This document shows, in pieces, positions 8,904-16,855 of a stretch of 64,000 nt of DNA (position 1 is the first letter of the stretch; each line of letters begins with the position of its first letter). The notes under the pieces are model-generated. The model ran no database searches, was not told the origin of the DNA, and saw only the letters and a program-made list of their open reading frames with translations. Made by a program: the position numbers and the translations under genes. The stretch is from Inquilinus sp052113205 (lineage in GTDB: Bacteria > Pseudomonadota > Alphaproteobacteria > DSM-16000 > Inquilinaceae): positions 31,352-95,351 of the forward strand of contig NZ_JBFRCU010000017.1 of the NCBI RefSeq assembly GCF_052113205.1, written 5' to 3'.

Positions 8904-9110
8904 TCAGGTGTCGAGCATGGTCAGGGCGGCCTTGCGGTCGCCCGGCTTCAGCTTCAGGAACAGCGCCCGGGCTGCCTTGATGTCGCGCTCGACCCCGCTC
9001 TCCGCCGCGGCCTTCAAGGCCACCGCCGTCGCGTGTTCCGGCCCGCAGATGAAGGCCACCGCCTTGGCCAGGCGCCCCATGGCTTCGCGATCGATCTTGG
9101 TCTCGTCCAT
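8904..9110 (-). CDS. Small hypothetical protein
   Basis: 68 residues, rich in Ala and Lys and predicted mostly helical, no signal peptide or membrane segment. I do not recognise a family. It sits 15 bases upstream of the GNAT gene on the same strand, which supports co-transcription. Codon choice looks like that of neighbouring genes. Only one short open frame supports it, so it could be spurious. Confidence 0.55.
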   Translation of the reverse strand: MDETKIDREAMGRLAKAVAFICGPEHATAVALKAAAESGVERDIKAARALFLKLKPGDRKAALTMLDT

Positions 9111-9200
9111 CCCGGTCCTGCTCCCTGCCGTCGGGGGTCTCAGGACCGGTTTGAACCATCGCCGGAGCGTTGCACAGGATTTTCCGCCCGGCGGCGCCGG

Positions 9201-9734
9201 TCAGTCGCCGGTCCGTTCGAAGCGCATGATCCAGTTGGTCTCCCAGCTGTCGCCGCCATCGGTGGAGAAGGCTTGGTCCCAGCGCGCCGAATGCCCGGTG
9301 ATCTCCGACCAGATGAAGCGCACCCGGATCGGCGTGCCCTCCCAGACGTCGTCGGCGAAGAAGGTGCCGATTCCGTTCTCGAAGCGGCCGCGCAGCGGCG
9401 CCTCGTCCATCTTCAGGGTGCGGCCGTCGAACCACCAGATCGACCACAGCTTCGACTCGGCGTCGAACAGGCGCAGCGTGGCGGCGCGGTAGGTGCCGGC
9501 CGGCAGCTCCAGGATGTTGTCGTCGATGGTGCCCAAGCCGCCGATCAGCGGGCGCATCTCGGAGGCGCCGGCGAACTCGTCCCACAAGGTGTCGCCGGCC
9601 AGGCGGCGGCGCAGCCGGCGGTGCGACACCGACCAGCGGCCGAACAGCGGGCCGAAATCGTCGCGGCCGTCGTTCGGCATATCGGGGACGCTGGAATCGG
9701 TGCCGGGGGCGGGCTTGGCGAACAGGGCGGGCAT
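9201..9734 (-). CDS. DUF1579-like hypothetical protein
   Basis: 177 residues from ATG 9734, which is preceded by GGAGAGACCG. A lipocalin-like beta-rich protein: repeated tryptophan-containing strands such as LFGRWSVSHRRL, SIWWFDGRTLKM and SWETNWIMRFER match the pattern of DUF1579/heme-binding-like proteins. No signal peptide, so cytoplasmic. It is divergent from the YafY/WYL regulator at 9826, a common arrangement for this pair, so that regulator probably controls it. Biochemical role unknown. Confidence 0.72.
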   Translation of the reverse strand: MPALFAKPAPGTDSSVPDMPNDGRDDFGPLFGRWSVSHRRLRRRLAGDTLWDEFAGASEMRPLIGGLGTIDDNILELPAGTYRAATLRLFDAESKLWSIWWFDGRTLKMDEAPLRGRFENGIGTFFADDVWEGTPIRVRFIWSEITGHSARWDQAFSTDGGDSWETNWIMRFERTGD

Positions 9735-9825
9735 CGGTCTCTCCGGGTTGGACTGTCGATGCGACGGAGAATGACGGCGGCCAACTGACATCCAGTGTCA
9801 GGATTTTTTCGGCTATGCTCGCGCC

Positions 9826-10803
9826 ATGCGCGCCAACCGCCTGCTGTCGATCCTGCTGCTGCTGCAGTCCCGCGGCCGCCTGACCGCGCAGGCGCTGGCG
9901 GCGGAGTTCGAGGTGTCGGTGCGCACCGTCTACCGCGACATCGACGAGCTCTCCGCCGCCGGCGTGCCGGTCTATGCCGACCGCGGGCCGGGCGGCGGCT
10001 TCGCGCTGCTGGACGGCTACCGCACCCGGCTGACCGGGATGACCGCGAGCGAGGCCGAGACCCTGCTGCTGGCCGGGCTGCCCGGGCCGGCGGCGGATCT
10101 CGGCCTGGCCGAACCGCTGGCGGCGGCGCGGCTGAAGCTGCTGGCGGCGGTGCCGCAGGCGGCGGGGGAGGGCGCGGCCCGGGTCGGCGACCGCTTCCAC
10201 CTCGACCCGGTCGATTGGTACCGCCGGGCCGAGCCGCCGCCGCACCTGCCGGCGATCGCCCGGGCGGTGTGGGGCCAGCGGCGGCTGGTGATCCGTTACG
10301 AGAGCTGGTCTGCGACAGTGCGGCGCACGGTCGACCCGCTCGGCCTCGTGCTGAAGGCCGGCGCCTGGTACCTGATGGCGCGGATCGGCGACGGCATCCG
10401 TGCCGACATCCGCACCTACAAGGTCGCCAAGGTGCTGGATCTCGACGTGCTGCCGGACGGCTTCGACTACCCCGCCGGCTTCGACCTGGCGGCGCAGTGG
10501 CAGGAATCGCTGCAGCGCTTCGCCCGCGAGCTGCGCCGGGCCGAGGCGGTGCTGCGTGTGTCGCCGGAGGCGCTGCCGCTGCTCGACCGGCTCGGCGCCG
10601 ATGCAGTCGAGGCGGTGCAGCGGGCGGAGTCCGACGCCGAGGGCTGGCGGCGGGCGACGGTGCCGATCGAGGGCGTCGGCCACGCCGCAAGGCTGCTGCT
10701 CGGCTTCACCGACACCATCGAGGTGCTGGAGCCGCCGGAGCTGCGCCAGGCCCTGGCGGAGGGCGCGCGGCGGGTGACGAAGTTGTATGACAAGGAGGAT
10801 TGA
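9826..10803 (+). CDS. YafY-family HTH/WYL transcriptional regulator
   Basis: 325 residues. The N-terminal HTH_11 domain (about 1-60: LLLLQSRGRLTAQALAAEFE, then RTVYRDIDELSAAGVPV) is followed by a WYL ligand-sensing domain (about 140-225) with VIRYESWS and the GAWYLMARI core, and a C-terminal WCX-like extension. Proteins of this type act as repressors or activators responding to nucleotides or single-stranded DNA. It is divergent from the DUF1579-like gene, its likely target. Confidence 0.9.
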   Translation: MRANRLLSILLLLQSRGRLTAQALAAEFEVSVRTVYRDIDELSAAGVPVYADRGPGGGFALLDGYRTRLTGMTASEAETLLLAGLPGPAADLGLAEPLAAARLKLLAAVPQAAGEGAARVGDRFHLDPVDWYRRAEPPPHLPAIARAVWGQRRLVIRYESWSATVRRTVDPLGLVLKAGAWYLMARIGDGIRADIRTYKVAKVLDLDVLPDGFDYPAGFDLAAQWQESLQRFARELRRAEAVLRVSPEALPLLDRLGADAVEAVQRAESDAEGWRRATVPIEGVGHAARLLLGFTDTIEVLEPPELRQALAEGARRVTKLYDKED

Positions 10804-10881
10804 CAATCCCGGCCGGCGGCCTACCGTCCGGCCAATGCCGCGCCTCTCGGAAGGCCCGGCCCGCCAGCAAGAGAGCACACG

Positions 10882-12588
10882 ATGGACAAGCGCGGCCTGC
10901 GGAAGGGCCTGACCAGCTACGGCGATGCCGGCTTCTCGCTGTTCCTGCGCAAGGCCTTCATCAAGGCCATGGGCTATTCCGACGACGCGCTGGACCGGCC
11001 GATCATCGGCATCGTCGACACCGGCAGCGACTTCAACCCATGCCACGGCAACGTGCCGGCGCTGATCGAGGCGGTGAAGCGCGGGGTGATGCTGGCGGGC
11101 GGCATGCCGATGGCGTTCCCGACCATCTCGATCCACGAATCCTTCGCCCACCCGACCAGCATGTTCCTGCGCAACCTGATGGCGATGGACACGGAGGAGA
11201 TGATCCGGGCCCAGCCGATGGATGCGGTGGTGCTGATCGGCGGCTGCGACAAGACCGTGCCGGCCCAGATCATGGCCGCGGCCAGCGCCGACCTGCCGGC
11301 GATCGTGCTGCCGACCGGCCCGATGGTGGTCGGGCACCACAAGGGCGAGGTGCTGGGCGCCTGCACCGACTGCCGGCGGCTGTGGGGCCGCTACCGGGCC
11401 GGCGAGATCGACGATGAGGAGATCGAGGCGGTGAACGGCCGGCTGGCGCCGTCGGTCGGCACCTGCATGGTGATGGGCACCGCCAGCACCATGGCGATCC
11501 TGGCCGAGACGCTGGGCCTGTCGCTGCCCGGCGCCGCCGCCATCCCGGCGACCCATGCCGACCGCATCCGCTGCGCCGAGGCCACTGGCCAGGCGGCGGC
11601 GCGGATGGCGGTTACCGGCGGGCCGCGGCCGTCCGAGATCCTGGGCCCCGGCGCCTTCCGCAACGCCATGGTGGCGCTGCAGGCGGTGGGTGGGTCGACC
11701 AACGGGCTGGTGCATCTGGCCGCCGTCGCCGGCCGGGTCGGGCAGCCCCTGGACTATGCCGAGTTCGACCGGATCGGGCGCGAGACGCCGGTGCTGATCG
11801 ACCTCAAGCCCTCCGGCGCGCATTACATGGAGCATTTCCACCATGCCGGCGGCGTGCCGCACCTGCTGGCGGAGCTGCAGGACCTGCTAGACCTGACCGT
11901 GCCGACCGTGGCCGGCGGCACCCTGGCCGACACGCTGCCCAAGCCGGGCGAATGGCGCGACGAAGCGGTGATCCGGCCGCGGTCGAACCCGCTGAAGGCG
12001 CAAGGCGCCATGGCGGTGCTGCAGGGCAATTTGTGCCCGCGCGGCGCGGTGATCAAGCAGTCGGCGGCGACGGCGGCGCTGCTGCAGCACACCGGTCGGG
12101 CGGTGGTGTTCGAGTCGATCGAGGACATGGCGGCGCGGATCGACGATCCCGATCTCGACGTCGCGGCCGACGACGTGCTGGTGCTGTGCAGCGCCGGGCC
12201 GAAGGGCGCGCCGGGCATGCCGGAGGCCGGCTACCTGCCGATCCCGCGCAAGCTGGCGCAGCAGGGGGTCAAGGACATGGTCCGCCTGTCCGATGCGCGG
12301 ATGAGCGGCACCGCCTTCGGCACCATCGTGCTGCACATCACGCCGGAATCGGCGGATGGCGGGCCGCTGGCGCTGGTGCGCACCGGCGACCGGATCCGGC
12401 TCGACACCGCCGGCCGGCGGCTGGACCTGCTGGTCGACGACGCCGAGCTGGCCCGCCGCGCGGCCCAGGCGCCGCCGCCGAGGCCGGCGCCGGACCGCGG
12501 CTATGCCCGGCTGTTCCACGACAGCGTGCTGCAGGCCGATGAGGGCTGCGATTTCGACTTCCTGGTGCCCGGCCGGAAGGCCGGCTGA
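10882..12588 (+). CDS. IlvD/Edd-family sugar-acid dehydratase
   Basis: 568 residues. Iron-sulfur dehydratase that removes water from 2,3-dihydroxy acids. Cluster ligands match the pentonate dehydratase pattern: Cys54 (FNPCHGN), Cys122 (GGCDKT) and Cys194 (VGTC). Lys124 corresponds to the metal-bridging carbamylated lysine. The C-terminus has GAPGMPEAG and the SDARMSGTAFGT active-site loop. Length and motifs fit L-arabonate/D-xylonate-type dehydratases better than IlvD, which the downstream DHDPS-family gene also supports. Likely product is a 2-keto-3-deoxy sugar acid. Exact sugar unknown. Confidence 0.9.
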   Translation: MDKRGLRKGLTSYGDAGFSLFLRKAFIKAMGYSDDALDRPIIGIVDTGSDFNPCHGNVPALIEAVKRGVMLAGGMPMAFPTISIHESFAHPTSMFLRNLMAMDTEEMIRAQPMDAVVLIGGCDKTVPAQIMAAASADLPAIVLPTGPMVVGHHKGEVLGACTDCRRLWGRYRAGEIDDEEIEAVNGRLAPSVGTCMVMGTASTMAILAETLGLSLPGAAAIPATHADRIRCAEATGQAAARMAVTGGPRPSEILGPGAFRNAMVALQAVGGSTNGLVHLAAVAGRVGQPLDYAEFDRIGRETPVLIDLKPSGAHYMEHFHHAGGVPHLLAELQDLLDLTVPTVAGGTLADTLPKPGEWRDEAVIRPRSNPLKAQGAMAVLQGNLCPRGAVIKQSAATAALLQHTGRAVVFESIEDMAARIDDPDLDVAADDVLVLCSAGPKGAPGMPEAGYLPIPRKLAQQGVKDMVRLSDARMSGTAFGTIVLHITPESADGGPLALVRTGDRIRLDTAGRRLDLLVDDAELARRAAQAPPPRPAPDRGYARLFHDSVLQADEGCDFDFLVPGRKAG

Positions 12589-12612
12589 ACCGACCGACTG
12601 AGGATGGCCTCC

Positions 12613-13524
12613 ATGCCGAGACTGACCGGCGTCATCGCCGCCGCCGCCACGCCGCTGCGCGACGATCTCTCCATCGATCATGAGCGGCTGGTCATGCATT
12701 GCCGCTGGCTGCTCGGCGACGGCGGCTGCGACGCCGTCAACCTGCTCGGCACCACCGGCGAGGCGACATCCTTCTCGCTCGAGCAGCGGCTGGCGGCGAT
12801 GCGGGTGGTGGCCGAGGCCGGCCTGCCGATGCACCGCTTCATGGTCGGCACCGGCGCCTCGGCGCTGGCCGATGCGGTGCGGCTGACCGCGGAGGCCAAG
12901 GCGCTGGGCTTTGCCGGGGCGCTGCTGCTGCCGCCCTTCTACTACAAGGGCATCGACGATGAGAGCCTGGCGGCCTATGTCGACACGGTGATCGACCGGG
13001 TCGGGGCCGAGGGGCTCGGCCTCTACCTCTATCACATCCCGCAGAACACCGGCGTGCCCTGGCCGATCGAGGTGGTGGCGCGGCTGGCCGAGCGGCATCC
13101 GGGCACCCTGGCCGGGCTGAAGGATTCCTCAGGCGACATCGCCTATTCGACCGATCTGGCCGGGCGGGTGCCGGGCATCGCAGTGTTCCCGAGCTCCGAG
13201 GCCACGCTGGGTCTGACGAAGGAGCGCGGCTTCGCCGGCTGCATCTCGGCCACCACCAACGTCACCGGCCCCCTGGCCCGGATCGCCTTCCACCAGGCCG
13301 GCAGTCCGGAGGCGGAGACCGCGGTGGCCGCCGCCGCGGCGGTGCGGGCCGCGCTGAGCACCGTCACCCTGGTGGCGGCGGTCAAGGACACGGTGGCCGA
13401 GATCCATGGCGACGCCGCCTGGCGCCGGCCGCACCCGCCGCTGCGTCCGCTGACCGAGGCCGAGCGCCGGACCCTGCGCGAGGCGCTGGCCGGAACCGAG
13501 TATCCGCAGCTGTTCGGGCGCTGA
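12613..13524 (+). CDS. DHDPS-family lyase/dehydratase of sugar-acid catabolism
   Basis: 303 residues, one TIM barrel of the dihydrodipicolinate synthase/N-acetylneuraminate lyase family. The Schiff-base lysine is Lys170 (AGLKDSSG), the tyrosine Tyr140 (YLYHIPQNTG), and GTTGE at 46-50 is the phosphate/carboxylate loop. I choose ATG 12613 because GAGG (12600-12603) is nine bases upstream; the ATG at 12604 touches that site. Immediately downstream of a pentonate-type dehydratase, so it probably acts on 2-keto-3-deoxypentonate, either as aldolase or as a dehydratase to 2-oxoglutarate semialdehyde. A biosynthetic DapA is less likely here. Confidence 0.88.
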   Translation: MPRLTGVIAAAATPLRDDLSIDHERLVMHCRWLLGDGGCDAVNLLGTTGEATSFSLEQRLAAMRVVAEAGLPMHRFMVGTGASALADAVRLTAEAKALGFAGALLLPPFYYKGIDDESLAAYVDTVIDRVGAEGLGLYLYHIPQNTGVPWPIEVVARLAERHPGTLAGLKDSSGDIAYSTDLAGRVPGIAVFPSSEATLGLTKERGFAGCISATTNVTGPLARIAFHQAGSPEAETAVAAAAAVRAALSTVTLVAAVKDTVAEIHGDAAWRRPHPPLRPLTEAERRTLREALAGTEYPQLFGR

Positions 13525-13560
13525 GGGGCGGAGAGTGATGGCGCTCCCCATCCTCTTGGC

Positions 13561-13632
13561 CGTCATTCCCGCGAAAGCGGGAATCTCTCGCCGGTCTGAC
13601 GTGACGAGATCCCCGCTTTCGCGGGGATGACG
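13561..13632. repeat. REP-like inverted repeat, family A copy 1
   Basis: CGTCATTCCCGCGAAAGCGG starts the left arm; the right arm is its near complement, ending in GGGGATGACG. Each arm is itself a small hairpin (CCCGC-GAAA-GCGGG). A second copy of the same unit lies at 19856-19926, which shows it is dispersed. Confidence 0.9.
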
Positions 13633-13660
13633 AGGGTTTTGGTATATGCAAGCCGGAGCG

Positions 13661-13715
13661 GCGCGCGGACGCGCGCAGCCCCTCCCCCAACCCCCTCTCG
13701 CAAGGGGAGGGGGAG
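13661..13715 (+). repeat. Polypyrimidine/polypurine repeat, family B copy 1
   Basis: GCGCGCGGACGCGCGCAG followed by CCCCTCCCCC-AACCCCCTCTCGC-AAGGGGAGGGGG. The same composite unit occurs inverted at 40177-40235 and, without the GCGCGCGGAC part, at 40305-40343. It can fold through the C-run and G-run arms. Confidence 0.85.
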
Positions 13716-13736
13716 AGTGGAAGGGAAAGGTGGCTT

Positions 13737-13820
13737 CGTAGGTTGGGTTCGCGGCAAGCGAACCCAACAGGCCATGGCGCGGCGGCGAGATGTTGGGTTC
13801 GAAGGCGAACCCAACCTACG
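13737..13820. repeat. Inverted repeat, family C
   Basis: CGTAGGTTGGGTTCGC on the left and GCGAACCCAACCTACG on the right form perfect 16-base arms; the interior carries two further copies of the GTTGGGTTCG/CGAACCCAAC pair. Only one location in this window. The symmetry suggests a REP/MITE-like element. Confidence 0.85.
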
Positions 13821-13840
13821 CGGTCACGCCGCACCAGCGC

Positions 13841-14506
13841 TCAGCTGCTGTCCGGTTCCGCTGGCTTAGGCATAGGCCGGCCGACGCCGGACTCATCCGG
13901 CGGGTGGGGCCAGCCCTCTGCGGGTTCGCGATCGTCAGCCTCGGTGGGCTCCGCCTCCGTCTCGGCAACGTCGTCCATACCCTGCGGCTGCCGGATCGGA
14001 TGCGGCGGGCGGCCGATCTTGCGGCACACCGCTTTCAGGAACTCCTCCGGCGACAGCGTGTCGATCTGCACGTCCAGGATCTCGTCCTCGACCAGCCTCT
14101 CCCGCACCAGCTTCCGCACACGTTCGACGTCGTCGGCGTCGTCCGGCTTCGTCACCGCCTGGACCACCGCCTCCGCGGCCTGCTCCCGGCGCTGCCGCCG
14201 GCGCTCCTGCTCGCCCGATGCCTTGCGCTTTTCCCGGCGCATCAGATAGTCGGTCCGGATCCGCTCGGTCATCGCCAGCGACAGCCGCACCGACCGGGAC
14301 AGCCGCGACTGCGTCAGCCCGAAATCCGGTGTGTCCGGCCCCGCGGGCGTCCTGTCCTGCTGCCGCTCGATCATCCGCTTGGTGCGCAGGTCGGACTGGA
14401 CCAGTTCGCGCAGCGCATCCAGCGCCCATCCCGTCCAATGCATGTCGGCGTCGGTCGGCCGGATCTCGTCGGAGTCGGGTTGCGCCATGTCCATAGAACG
14501 TATCAT
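13841..14506 (-). CDS. Conserved hypothetical protein, charged
   Basis: 221 residues, strongly charged, no membrane segment. The central part (about 85-125) is rich in Arg, Glu and Gln (RREKRKASGEQERRRQRREQ) and is likely a helix or coiled coil. The C-terminus is acidic and proline-rich and probably disordered. The N-terminal MHWTGWALDALRELVQSDLRTKRMIE looks like a conserved block. I recall similar proteins of unknown function near transposon or phage remnants in Rhodospirillales, but cannot name a family. Alternative ATG 14494 lies five codons in. It ends against the repeat stack. Confidence 0.65.
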   Translation of the reverse strand: MIRSMDMAQPDSDEIRPTDADMHWTGWALDALRELVQSDLRTKRMIERQQDRTPAGPDTPDFGLTQSRLSRSVRLSLAMTERIRTDYLMRREKRKASGEQERRRQRREQAAEAVVQAVTKPDDADDVERVRKLVRERLVEDEILDVQIDTLSPEEFLKAVCRKIGRPPHPIRQPQGMDDVAETEAEPTEADDREPAEGWPHPPDESGVGRPMPKPAEPDSS

Positions 14507-14566
14507 GAACGATAGCAGCCGGTAATACTACTGCGATCGTGCTCGCCGCCAGCGCACCCAGCGGGT

Positions 14567-15064
14567 CTACACCGCCCGCCAGTCTCCGAAGGTGGCGGCC
14601 TGGCCGTGCAGAGTGCCGGCCTCGTCGATCAGCTGCCAGACGATGGCGCTCTCGATCCGGAAGCGGCGGCCCGACCTGGCGATGCGGATGCCGCGATAGT
14701 CGCCGATGAAGCCGTCGCGGGTAACGGCGTCCAGCAGGCGCTGCCGCTCCGCCCGGTCCGGCGCCTCGGCCGAGAGGCGGGAGGACAGGCCGGTGAACTC
14801 GTCCCAGCCATATTCGAAGCAGGCCTGGGCCGCCCGGTTGGCGTAGACGAAGCGCGGGTCGGCCGCGGTGTTGTGGGCGAGTACGCAGAAGGGAGCGTCG
14901 TCGTACAGCCAGCGCGCCCGGGCTGCGTCGTCGTCTCCGACGTCGTCCGGCAGCAGCGGCGCGCCGACCAGCCGGGCATGACTGCCGGCCAGGAGGCGCA
15001 GGAAATCGGGATCGCGGGCCAGGCCCGCGGGACGGAGGCGCGGGGCGCGGAGAGGCTGGGCCAT
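14567..15064 (-). CDS. MEKHLA-domain (PAS-like) protein
   Basis: 165 residues. The sequence from about residue 50 onward (LYDDAPFCVLAHNT, DPRFVYANRAAQACFEY, WDEFTGLSSRLSAEAPDRAER) matches the MEKHLA domain, a PAS-related sensor fold found alone in bacteria and at the end of plant HD-ZIP III proteins. It probably binds a small ligand; no output domain is visible. The start ATG overlaps the stop of the ThDP enzyme gene (TGATG), so the two are translationally coupled, which suggests a role linked to that enzyme's product. Confidence 0.82.
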   Translation of the reverse strand: MAQPLRAPRLRPAGLARDPDFLRLLAGSHARLVGAPLLPDDVGDDDAARARWLYDDAPFCVLAHNTAADPRFVYANRAAQACFEYGWDEFTGLSSRLSAEAPDRAERQRLLDAVTRDGFIGDYRGIRIARSGRRFRIESAIVWQLIDEAGTLHGQAATFGDWRAV

Positions 15065-16803
15065 CACAGGTTGCTCGCTCTCGGATTGATGCCGAGGATG
15101 TGCCCGGCATCGACCGGCACCGTGACCAGGGTCGAGGTCGTGGCGCTGCGATGGGCGTCGAGGATGTCGTCCAGATTGCCGAGGTCGGGGTGGAGCGCGG
15201 CCGAGCGCCAGCCGCAGGCGCCGGCCATGGCGGCGAAATCCATCCGGGCCAGGCGGTGGTGGCGGCGCGAGGCCGGCGCGTCCGGGATGATCGTGTGCAC
15301 CCCCTGCTCGATGATGCCATAGCTGGCGTTGTCGAGCAGGAACAGCAGGATCCCCAGGTCGCTGGCCTCCGCCAGATATCCGGCGAACAGACGGAAGCAG
15401 CCGTCGCCGGTGAAGCCGACGACATCGCTGTCCGGTGCTGCCAGCCTGGCGCCGATGGCCAGGCCGAGCACATTGCCCATGGCCGAGCCGCGATACAGCG
15501 AGAAGAAGCGCGCCTGCGGGTGGGGGCGCTGGACCACATATTGGCGGTCCTTGTAGGCCAGGCAGACGTCGTCGAAGCCGATGGTGCCCGGCCGCCAGCG
15601 GGCGTCCAGCGCCCGGAACAGTGCGGCCATGTCGACATGGCCTGGCCTGGGCGCCCCGGGATGGCGCGTGTTGAGGTCGTCCGGCGCCGGGCCGGTCCGG
15701 CGGGTCTCCGGCGGGTGCCGTTCGAGCCGGCCGAGCAGGGACCGGAGCGCCGTCTCCAGCGGAGCGACGAGCTGCCGGTAAGCGCCGGCGGCACGATGGC
15801 CGAAGCCGCCGTCGACCTGGCCGTAGCCGTCCGGCAGGCCGGTCAGGATGAAGGTATCGCCGGCGGCATAGGGGGCGTGGTTGACCGTGTACTCGTCCGG
15901 GCAGGCCCCGAGCACCAGCAGCACGTCCTCCGCCCCGATGCCCTGCCAGAGCCGAATCGCCGCGTCGTTGCCGCCGAAGGAGATAGTGCCGTGGCCGTGG
16001 GGATTGCCGCGCTCGACCCCGTTGGCGCCGTTGATGCTCCAGACGATCGGGCTCCCGAGCCGCTCGCACAGGCGGGAGGTCAGTTGCGGCGCGTTGGGAT
16101 ACCGCGCCAGCTCCTCGCCGGCGAGGATGACGACGCGCCGGCCGCGGATGCGCCGGCAGAATGCGTCCGCGAAAGCTTCCGCTTCGGCCAAGGCGAGCGC
16201 CGGATCCGGCTGCGGCGGCGCGCGATGCGGGGCCATTTCGGTCCTGAGCGCGCCATGGTCGAGGACCAGGACGACCGGCTTGCAGCGCTGCAGCTGGGCA
16301 TGGGCCTGGCGCAACTGCCGGTTCATGGTCGCGGCGTCGTCCAGCACGAAGACGCCGTCCGGCAGCTCGGCGCGCAGCTGCGCCAGCATGTTGCTGCCGT
16401 GGCGGCTGGTGTCCTGCAGCGGGGACAGGCCTTCGGTCGCTTCCGGCGAGGCCGGAACGATGTAGACCGCCGGGATGTCGTGCAGCTTGGCGTCGCTGAG
16501 GCCGCAGCCCAGCAGCTTGGTCGCCGCGCCGGTGGTCGCGATGCAGGCGCCGATGCGGCCGGACGCCAGATAGGTGCCGAGCGGCACGAAGCCGGCGGCA
16601 TATTCGCCGAGCGACAGGAAGCGCATCCCCTCAGGTTCGCCCAGGCCGGCCGCATCCTCTCCCGCCTGGAGCGGCGCGAGCTTTTCCAGGAACCGGATCG
16701 CCCCGCCGCCGGTGACGCCGGCACAGACCTCGATGCCCCATGACTCCAGCGTCGCCACCAGGGTCTCGTAGCCGGTCACGGTTTCCGCAATATGAATATC
16801 CAT
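15064..16803 (-). CDS. Thiamine-diphosphate-dependent enzyme, acetolactate synthase-like
   Basis: 579 residues with the three-domain order of pyruvate decarboxylase/acetolactate synthase enzymes. The N-terminal PYR domain carries the cofactor-activating Glu67 (LSLGEYAAGF). The central domain is diverged. The C-terminal PP domain has the GDG...N diphosphate/Mg motif (about 462-492: FTGDGCFRLF and LDNASYGII). It differs from IlvB and has no small regulatory subunit nearby. It lies 52 bases after an isopropylmalate-synthase-like gene and is coupled to a MEKHLA protein. A decarboxylase or carboligase acting on a 2-keto acid is likely; the substrate is unknown. Confidence 0.85.
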   Translation of the reverse strand: MDIHIAETVTGYETLVATLESWGIEVCAGVTGGGAIRFLEKLAPLQAGEDAAGLGEPEGMRFLSLGEYAAGFVPLGTYLASGRIGACIATTGAATKLLGCGLSDAKLHDIPAVYIVPASPEATEGLSPLQDTSRHGSNMLAQLRAELPDGVFVLDDAATMNRQLRQAHAQLQRCKPVVLVLDHGALRTEMAPHRAPPQPDPALALAEAEAFADAFCRRIRGRRVVILAGEELARYPNAPQLTSRLCERLGSPIVWSINGANGVERGNPHGHGTISFGGNDAAIRLWQGIGAEDVLLVLGACPDEYTVNHAPYAAGDTFILTGLPDGYGQVDGGFGHRAAGAYRQLVAPLETALRSLLGRLERHPPETRRTGPAPDDLNTRHPGAPRPGHVDMAALFRALDARWRPGTIGFDDVCLAYKDRQYVVQRPHPQARFFSLYRGSAMGNVLGLAIGARLAAPDSDVVGFTGDGCFRLFAGYLAEASDLGILLFLLDNASYGIIEQGVHTIIPDAPASRRHHRLARMDFAAMAGACGWRSAALHPDLGNLDDILDAHRSATTSTLVTVPVDAGHILGINPRASNL

Positions 16804-16855
16804 GCGAACGCCTCGTGTTCACGCTATCGTGATTTATTCTGTCGAAAGCCTCTAT

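Larger units (their letters stand above)
13525..13840. other. Intergenic region filled by three repeat families
   Basis: No gene seen. The 316 bases between two convergent genes (DHDPS-like plus, hypothetical minus) hold three separate palindromic repeats end to end, described in their own entries. They may act as bidirectional transcript ends. Confidence 0.8.

Noticed and set aside
8863..11862. Very long open frame on the minus strand (about 1000 codons)
   Set aside because: It lies opposite GNAT, YafY and IlvD-type genes; composition is rich in Arg, His, Gln and Gly and shows no domain. Antisense frames stay open in this GC-rich DNA.
13561..13820. CRISPR array
   Set aside because: The repeats are of different families, palindromic and not regularly spaced; no cas genes are seen.
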